Shown: positions 10,771 through 21,615, counted from the stretch's first letter. The stretch: DNA of 64,000 nt from Ananas comosus (GCF_001540865.1 NC_033623.1:3854541-3918540); one strand, 5' to 3'. Numbers and translations: made by a program. Notes: generated from the sequence alone by a model not told the origin.

Positions 10771-12719
10771 TAGGCTGATGAGCAGCCAGTGCGCGGACTA
10801 TCCGCGGATGATTGACTCGAAGCCGAGTCGGATGGTTAGCTTTGATAGGGTAGTGGAACCCTTATGAGCTAAAGATAGAGGCTTAAGCTAAGGTAATAGA
10901 GACCTTAGAAGCCGGATGGATTGAGTTGAACACCTAAGGTAGTAGAGACCTTAGAGTTGATGATTTGAGCTAAGAGTAGCCAAGTAAAGTGTAGAATCAA
11001 TTGATCTACTAGTTGTTGCATAGAGTTGCATGATTTTCATATCGCATATCGTAAAGCATAGCATGTATTTCAATTGAATATATATATATATATCTGTTGT
11101 ATATTGTTGAACTAACATGTTGTAGTGCCTCCTCGGACCTATCGGTCAAGCTTTTTCCTTGGGTGGCCGTACCCACTGGGAACCATGGAGTTGGTTCTCA
11201 CCCCACGTTGTTTTGGGGTGTTTCCAGGTTGTACGTGTGCGGCGCGGCGGCGCGAGGCGAGCGCGTAGCTTCGTAGATAGCGCCCTACCCCGGAGACCAG
11301 AGTTAGCAGTACCCCAAGTCAGCAGGACCTAGGGGTTAGAATGGAATGACAGCAACCAACTTGTATTAAATGTAATACTGTGATTGTATTTGGAGGTTAA
11401 GAGAAGTAATCAGAACTGTAATGTATAATGTGAATATACAAAAGAATGCTTGTAATGGCAGTAGTTTTATGTTATTAATACTTCCTTATGCAATCTGGAT
11501 TGATATCTGTTCCTCGTTGGAACATTTGTATATTGTTTTGATTGCGACGCCTAGGATGTACAGGAGAAACTCTGTCCGTTCGGCGTTCTGTCGGCGACGC
11601 CGTGACCCGGTCCAAATAGGCGGTTGGTCGCGGGGCGTGACACAACTCAAGTCCAATGTCATCATGTCTAAAACATGAAATAAAAGCTAGTGACCCAAAG
11701 GCCTATCTATACGTCAATATATAGAAGTTTAACTATTCACTAGGTTGAATGCCTCTTTATGGCATTTTTGTCCACTAAGTCAAATATGAGTTCTATGTCT
11801 AAGAGCATATTATATAAGTCCTCTTCATCGCATAAAACATGAGCCCAATTCTCAAAGAATGCCATTCACATGCATGTCTACAATGCACATACATCTCTCT
11901 ACTACATAGAGGCGATTTTTCATGATACATAACATAAGGACTTTAAGCATTCTAAAATTCACATAAATGCCATCTAGCATGAATATGCATGCATTTCTAC
12001 TTTACGACAATTAAAAAGTGACATAGGTGGAGTTTTTCTCTTTTCGGTGAGGTCAAACCCACCAAAACTCCTCGTAGCCCTTTGTTTGTGCCGACGGAGG
12101 TGTCCACCATTCTCCTAGCTCCCTAAAGGTAAAATTAAGAGAGTTAAATGCTAAGAACGAACAACCCTAAGATCAACATTAACCAACCCAAGCAAAAGGG
12201 CAAAACTCACCTTAAATGGTGAAAATCTCTCTCAATCACCAAATGAGAGTAAGATCCCTTCAAATCCAACCTAAACAAAGGTTCTAAACTAATTAATTGG
12301 AATCCAAAAGCCTCTAATCAAAAATTCCAAAATAAACCCTAGTTCTACCATTTCTAGGGTTCCAACAAGAAAAATCCATCTAAACATGGATCAAAAGAGG
12401 GAAATATGCTACTAACCTCTTTAGAAGCCTCCAACCACTCTAGGAACCAGCTAGGGTTGAAAACCTTCCCTCAAACAAGCTCCAAACACCAAGCCAAAGC
12501 TTCTCCCATGGTGGAAATAACACCAAGAAGCAAAAAGAAGTAAAAAGAAGAGTTTAATTTTCAAAAATACCATCTAAAATGAAATAAAATGAAAGAGGGA
12601 AAGATGAGAGCTCCCTTACCCTAATCTCCAATGGTCCAAACTTAGGGAAACACCCAAGAGGCGTGGGTGGCTTTATAGGGAAGCTACAATTGCAAAAACA
12701 CCTTTCAGGAAAATGCAGT

Positions 12720-12895
12720 CTGCGAACTGCACTGCGCACTGGTACCATCGGGGAAGAGTACCGATACTAAATACTGTACGCGCAAACCCGAGCCTTGGGT
12801 TGGCATAAAACATAGCCTGATACTGGTACAAACCCGATATTGTACCGGTACCACCTCTCATTCCAGTACAAGCTCAATGCTGTACCGGTACCACA
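12720..12895 (-). repeat. GTACCGGTAC palindrome repeats in LTR A
   Basis: TGTACCGGTACCAC occurs twice (near 12840 and 12882), with decayed relatives such as CTGGTACCATC and GATACTGGTACAA between and before them. Measured from the sense start of LTR A (13089) this is about 200-370 bp in, matching the position of the ACCGGT cluster in LTR B. Confidence 0.7.
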
Positions 12896-13094
12896 CTCTA
12901 CAGAATTCAACCCGAGAGCAGCCTAAGTCCTTCCCTTTGGAGACCTTAGCGCTAAATTTAAAACCTCGATTCTCTAGATGCGAGCCATAGGTCGAAACAC
13001 TGTCTACGACCCTCTAGAAAAAGTGAAAAAATTCGGAACACAAATCAAACACTCGAATCTCGTAATTTGTAAAGGTCCAGTGTGTTACAACCAC

Positions 13095-13326
13095 TCTAAA
13101 AGAAGAACTTGCTGCAGCCGAATCAGCCTTGGCCTAAACATCCAGGTGACGCTTCCTTATACAAACTCAACTGAAGGCCAAGAAGAATAAAGAGGCGATG
13201 CCTCATGACCAGCTCTCTCAACTTTATAAACTTCACCCTATGATGAAGCGTAGAAAGCGAGCAACCGACCTAACACAATCAAATCTAAAAGCTGAGTGGA
13301 ATCAACTCAAGGACTTATTGTCTTGA
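13095..13326 (+). pseudogene. Antisense extra ORF of the Tat element, C-terminal part after LTR A
   Basis: This is the continuation of the frame interrupted at 7544. Its first codons carry on the Glu/Ala-rich coiled-coil-like tail. A stop at about 13135 and a shift follow, then a Lys/Arg-rich segment ends at TGA 13324-13326. About 140 bp separate this end from the end of the pol remnant on the other strand, so the two genes are tail to tail. Confidence 0.6.
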
Positions 13327-13464
13327 TCCCTTCTCTATCTCCTATTTTGGACTCGGCTAGAATCAACTCAAGGACTCCAGTTTTTGTTTGTAATCGACTC
13401 TAACTTTCTATTCATTTTTCCACATGGATGGGTAGTATTTCCTCAAGTATTTTCTATTGATTGG

Positions 13465-14765
13465 CTAATCACTTTCCAATCCTCCCAAGCTTTTCAAAAA
13501 ATATGCATTGCCTCTTGCAATTTTATGGATTTGAAATGGTCCTTCCCAATTCGGAGACCATTTTCTGTATACCGAGTCCTTTCGACCGATTGGAAATATT
13601 AATCTTAAGACTAAATCCCCAATAGAGAAATACTTGGCCTTAACTCTTTTGTTGTATGCACTGCTTACTCGGTTCTGATAGTCTTGTACATGATTAAATG
13701 CCATCAATCGAGTCTTATTTATTTTATCCAACTTTTCATTCATTAGACTTTTGTATTCGTTTGCCGTTAACTCCTTTTGTTTTTCGACTCGCAAAGAAGG
13801 AATCATTATTTCGGCAGGAACTACGGCCTTATGGCCGTAAACTAATTAAAACGGCGTAACGCCTGTGGTCGTCTTTACCGTTGTTCGGCATGCCCAAAGC
13901 ACTTCGAAAAGTTTTTCGTTCCATTTTCTCAGGTGCTTTCTAATATGCCTTTTCATGAGATTTATAATAATCTTATTCACCGCTTCGGCTTATCCATTGG
14001 CCTGAGCATAATAAGGTAATGAATGAAGTAATTTGATTTTCCTTGACTCTATGAACCGAGAAAACTATTCTCCTGTGAACATTGTTCCTTGATCGGTTGT
14101 AATAGTCTCGGAAATTCCGAAACGATGAATACTAGAGTCTTCTACAAAATCTATGATATCTTTTTGAGTGACCAATCTAGTAGGTTTTGTCTCTACCCGC
14201 TTAGTAAATTAGTCAACAGCAACTATCAAGAACTTATGACCAGCCAAAGAGTTCGGCTGAATTTCTCCAATTAAATCCATAACCTATCCTTGAAAAGGCC
14301 AAACTTTAATGATTGCATGCATCTCGAAAATAGGAACCCTTTACATGGAGCTATGAAACTAACAATCTTGACATCCTTTGGCATATTTTGTGCAATCTTC
14401 ATGTATAATTGGCCAATAATATCCTAGGTGTCGAATTGTCCATCTGAATCTTTTTTCTGGCTAAATGTGCTCTGCACAAACCTTCGTGGGCTTCGCCCAA
14501 AACCAGCAAAGCTTCTTCGGGTCCCAAACACTTTAATAGCACCTCTTCCGCTGTCCTCTTATAGAGTTGTCCATTAATAAACAATAGCCGAGTGCTCTTT
14601 TCCGAAAATGATATTCGACCCGTTTATTAGGGTCGTCTAGGAACTCAATTAAAGGTTTTATCCAATCTTCCAGTGTTTCGATTGGAGTTCTATCTCTACT
14701 TGATTCTCTCTCGGCTCTCCGTATCGTGAAGCCGACTTAGCCAAATCATTAGCCTGCTCATTTTC
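13465..14765 (-). pseudogene. Tat-lineage gypsy integrase remnant
   Basis: Reading leftwards from 14765 on the - strand: an HHCC-type zinc-binding region (G-E-A-H-E-G-L-C-R-A-H, then C-Q-D-C near 14360), the catalytic core with V-D-Y-F-T-K and T-T-D-Q-G-T-M-F near 14080-14220, and P-Y-Y-A-Q-A-N-G-x-A-E-A carrying the third acidic residue near 13990. The best-preserved part is the C-terminal domain (13465-13806), with W-x-P-N-W-E-G-P-F-Q-I near its end. Integrase inserts the cDNA into the genome. Several in-frame stops make it inactive. The upstream side is interrupted by solo LTR C and resumes as RNase H at 16815. Confidence 0.8.
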
Positions 14766-16809
14766 TGTAATATACCGAAACTTCAGTAGGTTTTACCGAA
14801 CTTCAGTCAAATTGACCAAGGTGGTGTGAGGTCCGTTAATTGTTCCGAGTGTTTCGGAATACCTTGGATAGGGTATTAGGACCTTGGAGAGTAAGCTGGG
14901 AAATTTTCAAGCTGTTTCGTGCTGGAAATGCTCTTGGGGTCCGGACCTTGAGTGCAAGGTTCGGACCCCCCGTAGCCCACAGATTGGGTGGGTTAGTCCA
15001 AAATGTAATTTGGTAAGGGGCTTAGGTGTAATTGTCATGTGAGGGACCATAAATGAGGGTTTGGATACCTTAAACCTCCCTCTCTTGAGAACAAAGAGTA
15101 GAAACTCTCTTTCTCTCTCTAGAAGCTTCTCACACTTTTCTCTCTCTCTTTCTCTTTTCCTCTCTCTAGGGTTTACTCCAAGAGAAGGGTTTGGTGGAGA
15201 AGAAAAAGAAGAAGAAGAAGAAGCTTGCTTAGGAGTGAAGCTTGGCTCTTGTGCAAGGAGTTGAGAAAAAGCTTGAGCTAGAGGTGAGTTATGTGAAAAT
15301 GAGTTAGGGTTTGGTTAATCTCCTTCTAGTTGTGATTTCTAGAGGATAATTTGTTGGATTACCTTATGAATCTCCATGAGAGTTGGGGTATATGTGGATT
15401 ATGGAAATCCTAGGGTTAAAATGGGGTTTTGTTAAGCTTGAGATCTAACTTGAGTTTGCTCTCTTGTAGCCCTAATTAGAGTAAAAGCCGACGCGTTGGG
15501 AGACTCGGATCGGAATTCCGAGAAGTCTACATCGAGAAATTGAGGAAAAACCACGTTTCGGCTTCGTTTGCCGTGGGTCGGGGGAAAGCGGCGACTGTAA
15601 ATTATGGAACTCGGATTCTAGCACCCTAGCGACCCTACGAGGTAGGTGGTGCTATCCAAACAGTTGGATTTCTCTTTATGTCTCATGTCACCCATTGAGC
15701 ATGTATGTGTGTATAAGTAAGATTCATACATTGTAAGATTAAATGGTAATATGTGAATATTTCTTGCATGCTTTTAGTATAAAGATGCATATGAGTTGGT
15801 AATAAGATATTGAACAATTGTAAACCCTATAGATGTATGAATTGAGACATGAACCTAGTTGAGGTAGAGAACATGGTGACATTGTGACAAGTGAATGAAA
15901 TAGCACCTTGTGTTATTGAATGCTAGAGATTGAGACACTTTGTGTGTTGTGGCATTAGTGGACATGGCATCCTCATAGTTGTGGATTGGATCATACTCAC
16001 CTATAAGTCTGTGCTTGAGGGCGGTCGCTCCCCCTCAGGCGATGAGCTCCGGAGTAGTCATCACTGGGTTGTAGCGAGTATCTCCCCAGAAGACGGTCTC
16101 GTCGTGTTGTAGCGAGTATCTCTCCGATAGTAGGGATTTGAGTTGGTGAGGTTTGGGGCTAAACCTACGGGTTAGCCGAGTGGATTGCGTATCGAGAATG
16201 GCAATCGGCATGCATCATCAGCATCATATATTGGTTATTATTCTTGCGCAGGCATAGTAGCTGCATTTGTTTAAAAATGACTATTTATCTATCTGTTCTT
16301 CTACTTATATGCCTGGTTAGACCTACTGGGAAAGTCGGTGGGGTTGGCGGCCGAACCCACTGGGAACTTTCTTGTAGTTCTCACCCCACTATTTTTCAGA
16401 TCTAGATCCGAGTGAGGCGGTTGAGGATCGTGGCAAAGGCATAGCGTCCTAGGTAGCTGACACCCGTGCATTAGTGGCACTCTTATGTCATGTTTTGGTT
16501 ATGATGAAAAGTGTAATGAGATAGAGATGTATAAATGTATTTTGGCAAAAGTGAATGTAAATTAATATATGCTTGTATTTGATTTCATGTAATCAAGATA
16601 CATGTATGAATGTGATGATAGTTATAGAACTTTCACTTATTGGTTGTTGCTTGCTTTCGAGCAAGCAATGTCTATCTAAGTTTCTGCTTGCGCAAATTGT
16701 ATACATGTCGATACTTGTGTTGAGCCTTAGGCAAACAGGGGAGGTGATGTTCGTCCGGCGTCTATTGACGTGCCCGAAGCGACCAAATTGGCGGTCTCGG
16801 GGCGTGACA
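14766..16809 (+). mobile_element. Solo LTR C (gypsy, Tekay-type ends)
   Basis: It starts TGTAATATACCG and ends CGGGGCGTGACA, flanked by TTTTC at 14761-14765 and 16810-16814. Length is 2044 bp with no internal coding region, so it is a solo LTR. It contains a GGTCCGGACC palindrome pair near 14938-14968, CT-rich stretches (about 15104-15167), a GAAGAAG-rich segment and a donor-like AGAG|GTGAGTT site with its GT at 15284-15285. It sits between the integrase and RNase H remnants of the Tat element. Confidence 0.88.
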
Positions 16810-16814
16810 TTTTC

Positions 16815-17164
16815 TTTCCTTGATAAATGCACGAACTTTGCTTCTCCAAAACTATAAAGTAACTCTATTGTTTTCTTTAAATAATTTTGCAAATTTTGGT
16901 TTTCACATCGATATTCCCTATTTACTTGTTTAATCACTAATTATGAATCCTCGATAACTCTAAGTGAACGTGCTTTTAATTCTCGTAAGATTTCAAGGCC
17001 GATTATTAAGGCCTTATATTCGGCTTAATTATTAGAACAGCCGAAATCCAATTCGAAAGCAAATTGATAAGTGTAGCTTTCAGGAGACCGTATAACTATT
17101 CCGGCCCCTGCTGATTCGGTTGTTTTTGATCCATCAAAATAGAGTGTCCAAGGTTGTTATCTCA
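16815..17164 (-). pseudogene. Tat-lineage RNase H remnant
   Basis: On the - strand the translation shows the retroviral-type RNase H seen in Tat elements: an F-D-G-S-like start (near 17140), A-G-A-G-I-V, an A-E-Y-K-A-L-like motif next to a stop near 17020, and V-I-E-D-S followed by the V-I-K-Q-V-N-like continuation near 16937. It degrades RNA in RNA-DNA hybrids. The frame has stops. It is bounded on the right by plastid DNA and on the left by solo LTR C. Confidence 0.7.
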
Positions 17165-17476
17165 TGTCTGCTTTTTGTGAAAAAAGACCAATTGAAGGGA
17201 AGGGTTTCTTCAAATAGCAAGGAGCTGAGCCAACTATTCAATCAAACGATATTGAGCATGATCAACTAGGACGGAAATAAGGTATTGGGTCGAACTCTCT
17301 TTAGTGTCAAGGTAATAGCTACTAACTCACCACCTCCCTAGGTTAAGCTGGTACTCATTGTTGCACCAGGAGCTGTTACACTAGGTGCTAAAGTATGGGT
17401 ATTTTGTATCCATTGAGCAAAGATGGGTTAAATGGAAAATTTTGGTGCTATGATAGTACTAGCTAAGTTCATGGGC

Positions 17477-17561
17477 TGGAGATAAGCGGACTCGAACCGC
17501 TGACATCCGCCACAGGGTAAACCACTGCCTCTCAAGCCTCTCCGACTAATTCTACCATAGC
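17477..17561 (-). pseudogene. trnA-UGC: Plastid trnA-UGC 3' exon with the end of its intron
   Basis: On the - strand 17511-17477 matches the 35-nt 3' exon of plastid tRNA-Ala(UGC): GGCGGATGTCAGC, then the T-arm GGTTCGAGTCC, then the acceptor strand ending TCTCCA. Sequence at 17512-17561 matches the end of the group II intron. The 5' exon is absent, so no tRNA can be made. Confidence 0.8.
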
Positions 17562-17577
17562 TTGGAGGATTGGAAAC

Positions 17578-17703
17578 ATGACTATTGCTTTCCAAATAGC
17601 TATTTTTGTATTAATTGTGACTTCATCAGTCTTACTGATTAGTGTACCCGTTATATTTGCTTCTTCTGATGGTTGGTCAAGTAACAAGAATGTTGTATTT
17701 TGA
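17578..17703 (+). pseudogene. psbZ: Plastid psbZ, first 41 codons
   Basis: ATG at 17578 opens [18 protein letters not shown], the first membrane helix of the small photosystem II protein PsbZ, followed by [15 protein letters not shown]. The plastid protein has about 62 residues. Here homology ends after residue 41 and a TGA follows at once, so the second helix is missing at a recombination junction. Confidence 0.85.
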
Positions 17704-17814
17704 TCTATTTGATTTATTTCAGATACCCTACTATATCATAGTTCCATCTACTCCTATTTATAATACTTCGGGAGCTAATGAAACTATTTTAGTAAAATTC
17801 AACTGTCCCGTTTT

Positions 17815-18055
17815 TCTTCCAGAGAATCTCCTAATTGTTCCAGAGCAACTAGAAAGAGATTCTTTAACCAGAAAGAATTCAGTTCAGATGTAGGATACCT
17901 ATCCAGAAGTTTTCGCAACTCAATCATGTATGATGGAATCATCAAAGATTTGATCTTTTCTAACTCTGTCTGTAACTCACTAGAGGCTCGGGAAACGAAG
18001 AGAAGATGTATACGAACAAGATATCTAGCAACAAGAAGAAGAAATAGTAATCTTT
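17815..18055 (-). pseudogene. ycf2: Plastid ycf2 fragment
   Basis: The - strand frame has [19 protein letters not shown] and [17 protein letters not shown], typical of an internal segment of the very large plastid protein Ycf2. About 80 codons of more than 2000 are present, without a stop. Non-plastid-like sequence begins near L-E-E on one side and near 18055 on the other. Confidence 0.85.
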
Positions 18056-18089
18056 GATGTATAGGAAAAAAAAATATTATTATTTTGAT

Positions 18090-18132
18090 ACAAGACGACA
18101 CAAGAAAATTTCTTTTTCTTGTGTCGTCTTGT
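18090..18132. repeat. Perfect 18-bp stem-loop in the plastid insertion
   Basis: ACAAGACGACACAAGAAA at 18090-18107 is the exact reverse complement of 18115-18132, with a 7-nt loop. Plastid transcripts commonly end in such stem-loops, so this is probably a plastid 3' processing hairpin carried along. The source gene was not identified. Confidence 0.8.
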
Positions 18133-19202
18133 GTCGAATAGAAGATTAGGAAGACTAGTAATCCTTTCTAAAAGTATTTGTTCCTTTCATTTTTCCCATC
18201 CTTGCCTTGTATTTTCTTCTTTTGTATCTGTTCGTATGCCTATTGTTTATTACTAAAATGGAATACAAGTAATGTATTCCAAGCGCCCTGCAAAACAAAA
18301 AGAGTACAAACAAAGCAAGCAAAAGGATTTACAGAATTTTAGGTCTATAAGAACTTTGAAGTCCTAGTCTTTCAATCAAAGAAAAAATTACTTTAGTACT
18401 TGGATATCTAGACCATTCTATTCTGGTAGTTAGACCGTGGAATTTATTTGTTTTGGTATTTGCGGAATATGAGTGTGTGACTTGTTATAATTGATCCTAT
18501 TGATAATACATAGAATGGACCTGTTAACTCTATCAAGATGATTCTACCTCGTCAGAATAATTAAACGTTTCCCTTCAATTGGTTAGAATAATTAGCGGAA
18601 TTAATCAAATAATTCAATTGATACATTCGAATAATTAAACGTTTCACAAGTACTGAACTAGATTTTTTGTCATAACCAATAATTTCCACGGGTTCGTAAT
18701 AAATCGAATCATTTAAACCATGATCATGAGCAAACACGTAAATATACTGCTAAAAAAGAAGCGGATATAGAAAGTGTTGTTGTCGAGATCTATCTTTTTC
18801 TAAATATCCTTGTAATTCTTCCATTTACATTTCTACTTGAGCCAGCGGCAGGAGGTTTTTCTTAGTTTAGCAAATGATACATACATAGGGCAATATGGTC
18901 AGAACAGGGTATTATGTATTGTATTATGTATATACTATAGTAAGAAAAAAATATATACCCCGGAAACAAAACAGGGAGTCCAATCAACAGATCTTTTTAC
19001 CTTCCTTTTCTATCCAATTGGTTTATTCCCTTTTTTTCATTCTAATTATTGATATGCGAAGAAATGAAGAAATAGAATTCCACATGACGTAATTAAAATT
19101 TCGCCTCTCCCTTTCAATCTTTATTAGGATAGTAAGGAAAGAGAAAGAAAAAGTGTATTGAACCTCATAAAAAATACTGTAAATCCAAGATCGAAGTAAT
19201 AG
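18133..19202. other. AT-rich plastid-like intergenic sequence
   Basis: No coding region was recognised. Composition and the flanking plastid pieces suggest plastid spacer DNA, possibly from more than one place. This is inference from context. Confidence 0.4.
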
Positions 19203-19340
19203 TTGATCAAGCTTGACGGATTCACCCTCTGAAACAAGTAAGTTCTGGCCCTGGAGATATAATATCAACCACTTGACGTCCATCCGATGCATCAACTATG
19301 GTTATTTCATATTCTCCATTTTCTTTTTGTACTATTTTGC
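19203..19340 (-). pseudogene. petA: Plastid petA (cytochrome f) fragment
   Basis: On the - strand the translation reads [18 protein letters not shown], then P-G-P-E, then [13 protein letters not shown], the lumenal small-domain region of cytochrome f. A one-base frameshift lies between P-G-P-E and L-L-V near 19240. About 45 codons of roughly 320 are present. The haem-binding N-terminus and the membrane anchor are absent. Confidence 0.85.
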
Positions 19341-19368
19341 AGTGAATATTCTTGTACTACCCCTTGTT

Positions 19369-19414
19369 GGTCCCGAGGGACGGAGGAGGCTAGGTTAGCC
19401 GAAAGATGGTTATC
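19369..19414 (+). pseudogene. rrn23: Plastid 23S rRNA fragment
   Basis: GACGGAGGAGGCTAGGTTAG followed by CCGAAAGATGGTTATC matches a conserved internal part of plastid 23S rRNA. Only about 45 bp are present, directly next to the petA fragment, which confirms that unrelated plastid segments were joined. Confidence 0.7.
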
Positions 19415-19470
19415 TTACTGTTGTCAAGTAAGGAATAAAAAATCTTGTTTACAATGATCAAACAAATTAG

Positions 19471-21280
19471 GAAGGAATTGATATAGGTTCCTCAACCTCG
19501 ACACATAGATGATGAGCCAAGAAATCAGCTGTTGCTTGCCCTTTGACTGCTTTTGCCAGGACATAATTAAGAGAAAATTCATACAATGCTAATATCCATC
19601 GTCCCATCCGTCCTCTTAATACAGGTTTGGATAATATATACTTTACCAGGTCAGTCTTATAGACAACTAATACTTCTACTGGTAAAATATAGTATCTCAA
19701 CTTAGTACATGCATAATATAATGCTAGGCACATCTTTTCTATTGCCGAATAACATTTTTCGGCATCAAGCAAGCGCCGACTGAGATAATAAATAGCCTGT
19801 TCTTCTTTCTCACTATTTTCCTGAGCTAATAATCATCCTAAATTCTCTTCTGCAGCCGATATGTATAACTTTATTGGCCGACAAAGCATGAGGACTGGAG
19901 AACTTGCTTAAATATCTTTTTATGTTTTCAAATGCTTCTTGTTGTTCCTCTGTCCAAATGAATTCCTCTTGATTCTTCAACCGAAACAATAGAGTGAATA
20001 CTCCTATTCTACCGACTAGGTTTGATATGAAATGTCGTAGATAATTAATTTTTTCTAGCAGACTCTGTAACTCTCTTTTATTTCTTGGCAGCGGTAATTC
20101 CATAATGACTTTTGCCTTATTTTTATCTTTCTCAATTCCTTTTTTGTGTACTAGGAACCCGAGGAAATTTTCCACTGATACTCCGAAAGCACACTTCAAA
20201 GGATTCAATTTTAAATTATATTTTCTCATTCGTTCAAAGACAAGTTCTAAATCTGCTTAATGATCAGCTTGTGATGTGGATTTTACAACAATGTCATCGA
20301 TGTAAACTTCCAACATTTTGCTGATCAAATCGTGAAAAATAAAATTCATCGCCCTTAGATAAGTAGCTCCAGCAATTTTTAGACCGAACGGCATTACAAC
20401 CCATTTGAATGTCCCAATAGACCCTGAGAATCTGAAAGTCGTTTTAGCTATGTCTTCTTCGGCAATAAAAAATTTGGTTATAACCCGCATGTCCGTCCAT
20501 AAAGGACGGGATTTCGTGCCCGGCCGTCGAGTCTACTAGCATATCGGCTATGGGCATCGGATATTCATCTTTAGGTGTGGTCAAATTTAAATTTCTAAAA
20601 TCAACGCAAACTCTAAGTTTGCCATTCTTTTTTCGCACTGGAACTATATTAGAAATCCAATCAACATAGCGAACCGCTCTAATAAATTCGACCTTCAAAA
20701 TATTTGCTATTTCATTCTTAATTTAAAGTATAATACTTGGCTTAAATTTACGAATCCGCTGCTTAAGGCCTAAATCCCTTTTTAATAGGGAGCCTATGTT
20801 CTACAATTTCTTAGCTCAATCCTGGCATCTCCTCGTAATTCTAGGCAAAGCAATTTTTGTATTTCTTCAATAATTTCGTTAGCTTCTTCTGTTGCTGAGT
20901 CGAAAGCCTTGTGCTAATGTTTGTTGGCCGTTTGTCTTTGTCCGACCCTAAATTTATTTCTGTTAAGGGATCTTGGGTCTCCAGCTTTTTCTCGACGATT
21001 TTGATCGGCAACTCTTCCATAGACTCTCTCATGATTTTATGGATTTTTTAGCCGTTTTCACCAGGTTCGGCTGTGTCTTTCATTCTTTGAGCCGTGCCAT
21101 TTTTGTTCAAGCCGGCTGTAGTACTTGAGATTTCATTGAATGCCCTTTCATTGGCCCGTATAACCGATTTGCTGGGTGAGCTTTCCTAAGCCAACTTCGC
21201 CAATTCTGTCGGATCGTTGGCGCTAACCATTAATCCCAAAAGCTCGAGCTGTTAGAAATACGCAACCAATTCATTTAAAG
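19471..21280 (-). pseudogene. Tat-lineage reverse transcriptase remnant
   Basis: Reading from right to left on the - strand: the pre-RT linker (20841-21032, D-P-L-T-E-I-N-L-G and K-Y-K-N-C-F-A), RT fingers and palm (K-N-G-K-L-R-V-C-V-D-F-R-N-L-N, Y-P-M-P-I-A-D-M-L-V-D), the catalytic Y-I-D-D-I-V-V-K-S (near 20290-20320), the thumb, and the connection region (R-G-R-M-G-R-W-I-L-A-L, A-T-A-D-F-L-A-H-H, 19467-19772). These motifs identify the Tat/Retand group. Shifts near 20490 and 20250 and a stop near 19830 break it. Gag and protease are missing because the element ends abruptly near 21280. Confidence 0.85.
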
Positions 21281-21311
21281 CGTCCAGATACAGCGCCCAC
21301 GGGTCTCGATT

Positions 21312-21405
21312 ATGACTCGGCCCAGCCAGCCTCACGCCACTTCGACCATGACTTGGCCCACCCAACCTCACGCCATTTCGAACATGACTCGGCCCAACAT
21401 GGCCT
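21312..21405 (+). repeat. 36-bp minisatellite, about 2.5 copies
   Basis: The unit GACTCGGCCCAGCCAGCCTC plus a ACGCCACTTCGA-like half starts at 21314, 21350 and 21386 (period 36), with a few substitutions. It lies exactly at the junction between the truncated Tat element and the Tekay RT fragment. Confidence 0.75.
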
Positions 21406-21427
21406 CCCACCAAAGAGCAAGATGCTT

Positions 21428-21615
21428 GCCCATTTCCGGCGGAGTTACCGGGATTGTCACTAGACCAGGAGATCGAGTTCGTTATTGATTTGATTCCCGG
21501 GGCGGCCCCAATTTCGAAAGTTCCGTATAGAATGGCACCGGTGGAGCTAGCAAAGTTGAAAGCTCAATTGCAAGACTTGCTCGATAAAGCCTTTGTGAGG
21601 CCGAGCGTGTCACAT
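21428..21615 (+). pseudogene. Tekay/Del chromovirus pol fragment (start of RT)
   Basis: The + strand frame reads [33 protein letters not shown] and [10 protein letters not shown]. This lines up with the protease-RT boundary of the full-length Tekay element at 57420-57610 in this window but is not identical to it, so it comes from another family member. It stops abruptly and a TTCCATAAATATA repeat follows. About 62 codons remain. Confidence 0.85.

Larger units (their letters stand above)
8508..11642 (+). mobile_element. Solo LTR B (gypsy, Tekay-type ends), nested in LTR A
   Basis: It starts TGTAACAATGTG and ends CGGGGCGTGACA, flanked by the 5-bp duplication CAACT at 8503-8507 and 11643-11647. 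Length is 3135 bp with no gag-pol, so this is a long solo LTR. It contains an ACCGGT cluster (8677-8956), a CT-rich stretch followed by a GA-rich stretch and a splice-donor-like site (9051-9260), a degenerate GC-rich tandem repeat (10375-10770) and a short TA repeat near 11077-11094. It lies in the opposite orientation to LTR A and must be the younger of the two. Confidence 0.88.
7545..13089 (-). mobile_element. Solo LTR A (gypsy, Tekay-type ends), antisense, with LTR B nested inside
   Basis: The block starts TGTCACACCCCGG and ends GTGTGTTACA. It is flanked by the 5-bp duplication ACCAC at 7540-7544 and 13090-13094. On its sense (-) strand it runs from TGTAACAC to GGGGTGTGACA, the same terminal plan as the full-length Tekay LTRs in this window. 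Without nested LTR B and its duplication it is about 2405 bp. It has no gag-pol, so it is best read as a solo LTR left by recombination between two LTRs. It interrupts the coiled-coil part of the antisense ORF, and the host reading frame resumes correctly after one copy of the duplication is discounted. Confidence 0.85.
17165..19470. other. Shuffled plastid DNA insertion (NUPT mosaic) in the Tat element
   Basis: About 2.3 kb between the Tat RNase H and RT remnants contains recognisable plastid pieces that are not neighbours in any plastid genome: the trnA-UGC 3' exon, the psbZ 5' part, a ycf2 fragment, a petA fragment and an rrn23 fragment, in mixed orientations. The remaining AT-rich stretches look plastid-like but I could not assign them. 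Ends are approximate. The fragments must have been joined before or during insertion into the nucleus. Confidence 0.75.

Noticed and set aside
17477..17561. A nuclear or intact tRNA gene
   Set aside because: Only the 3' exon and intron end of plastid trnA-UGC are present; the 5' half is missing.
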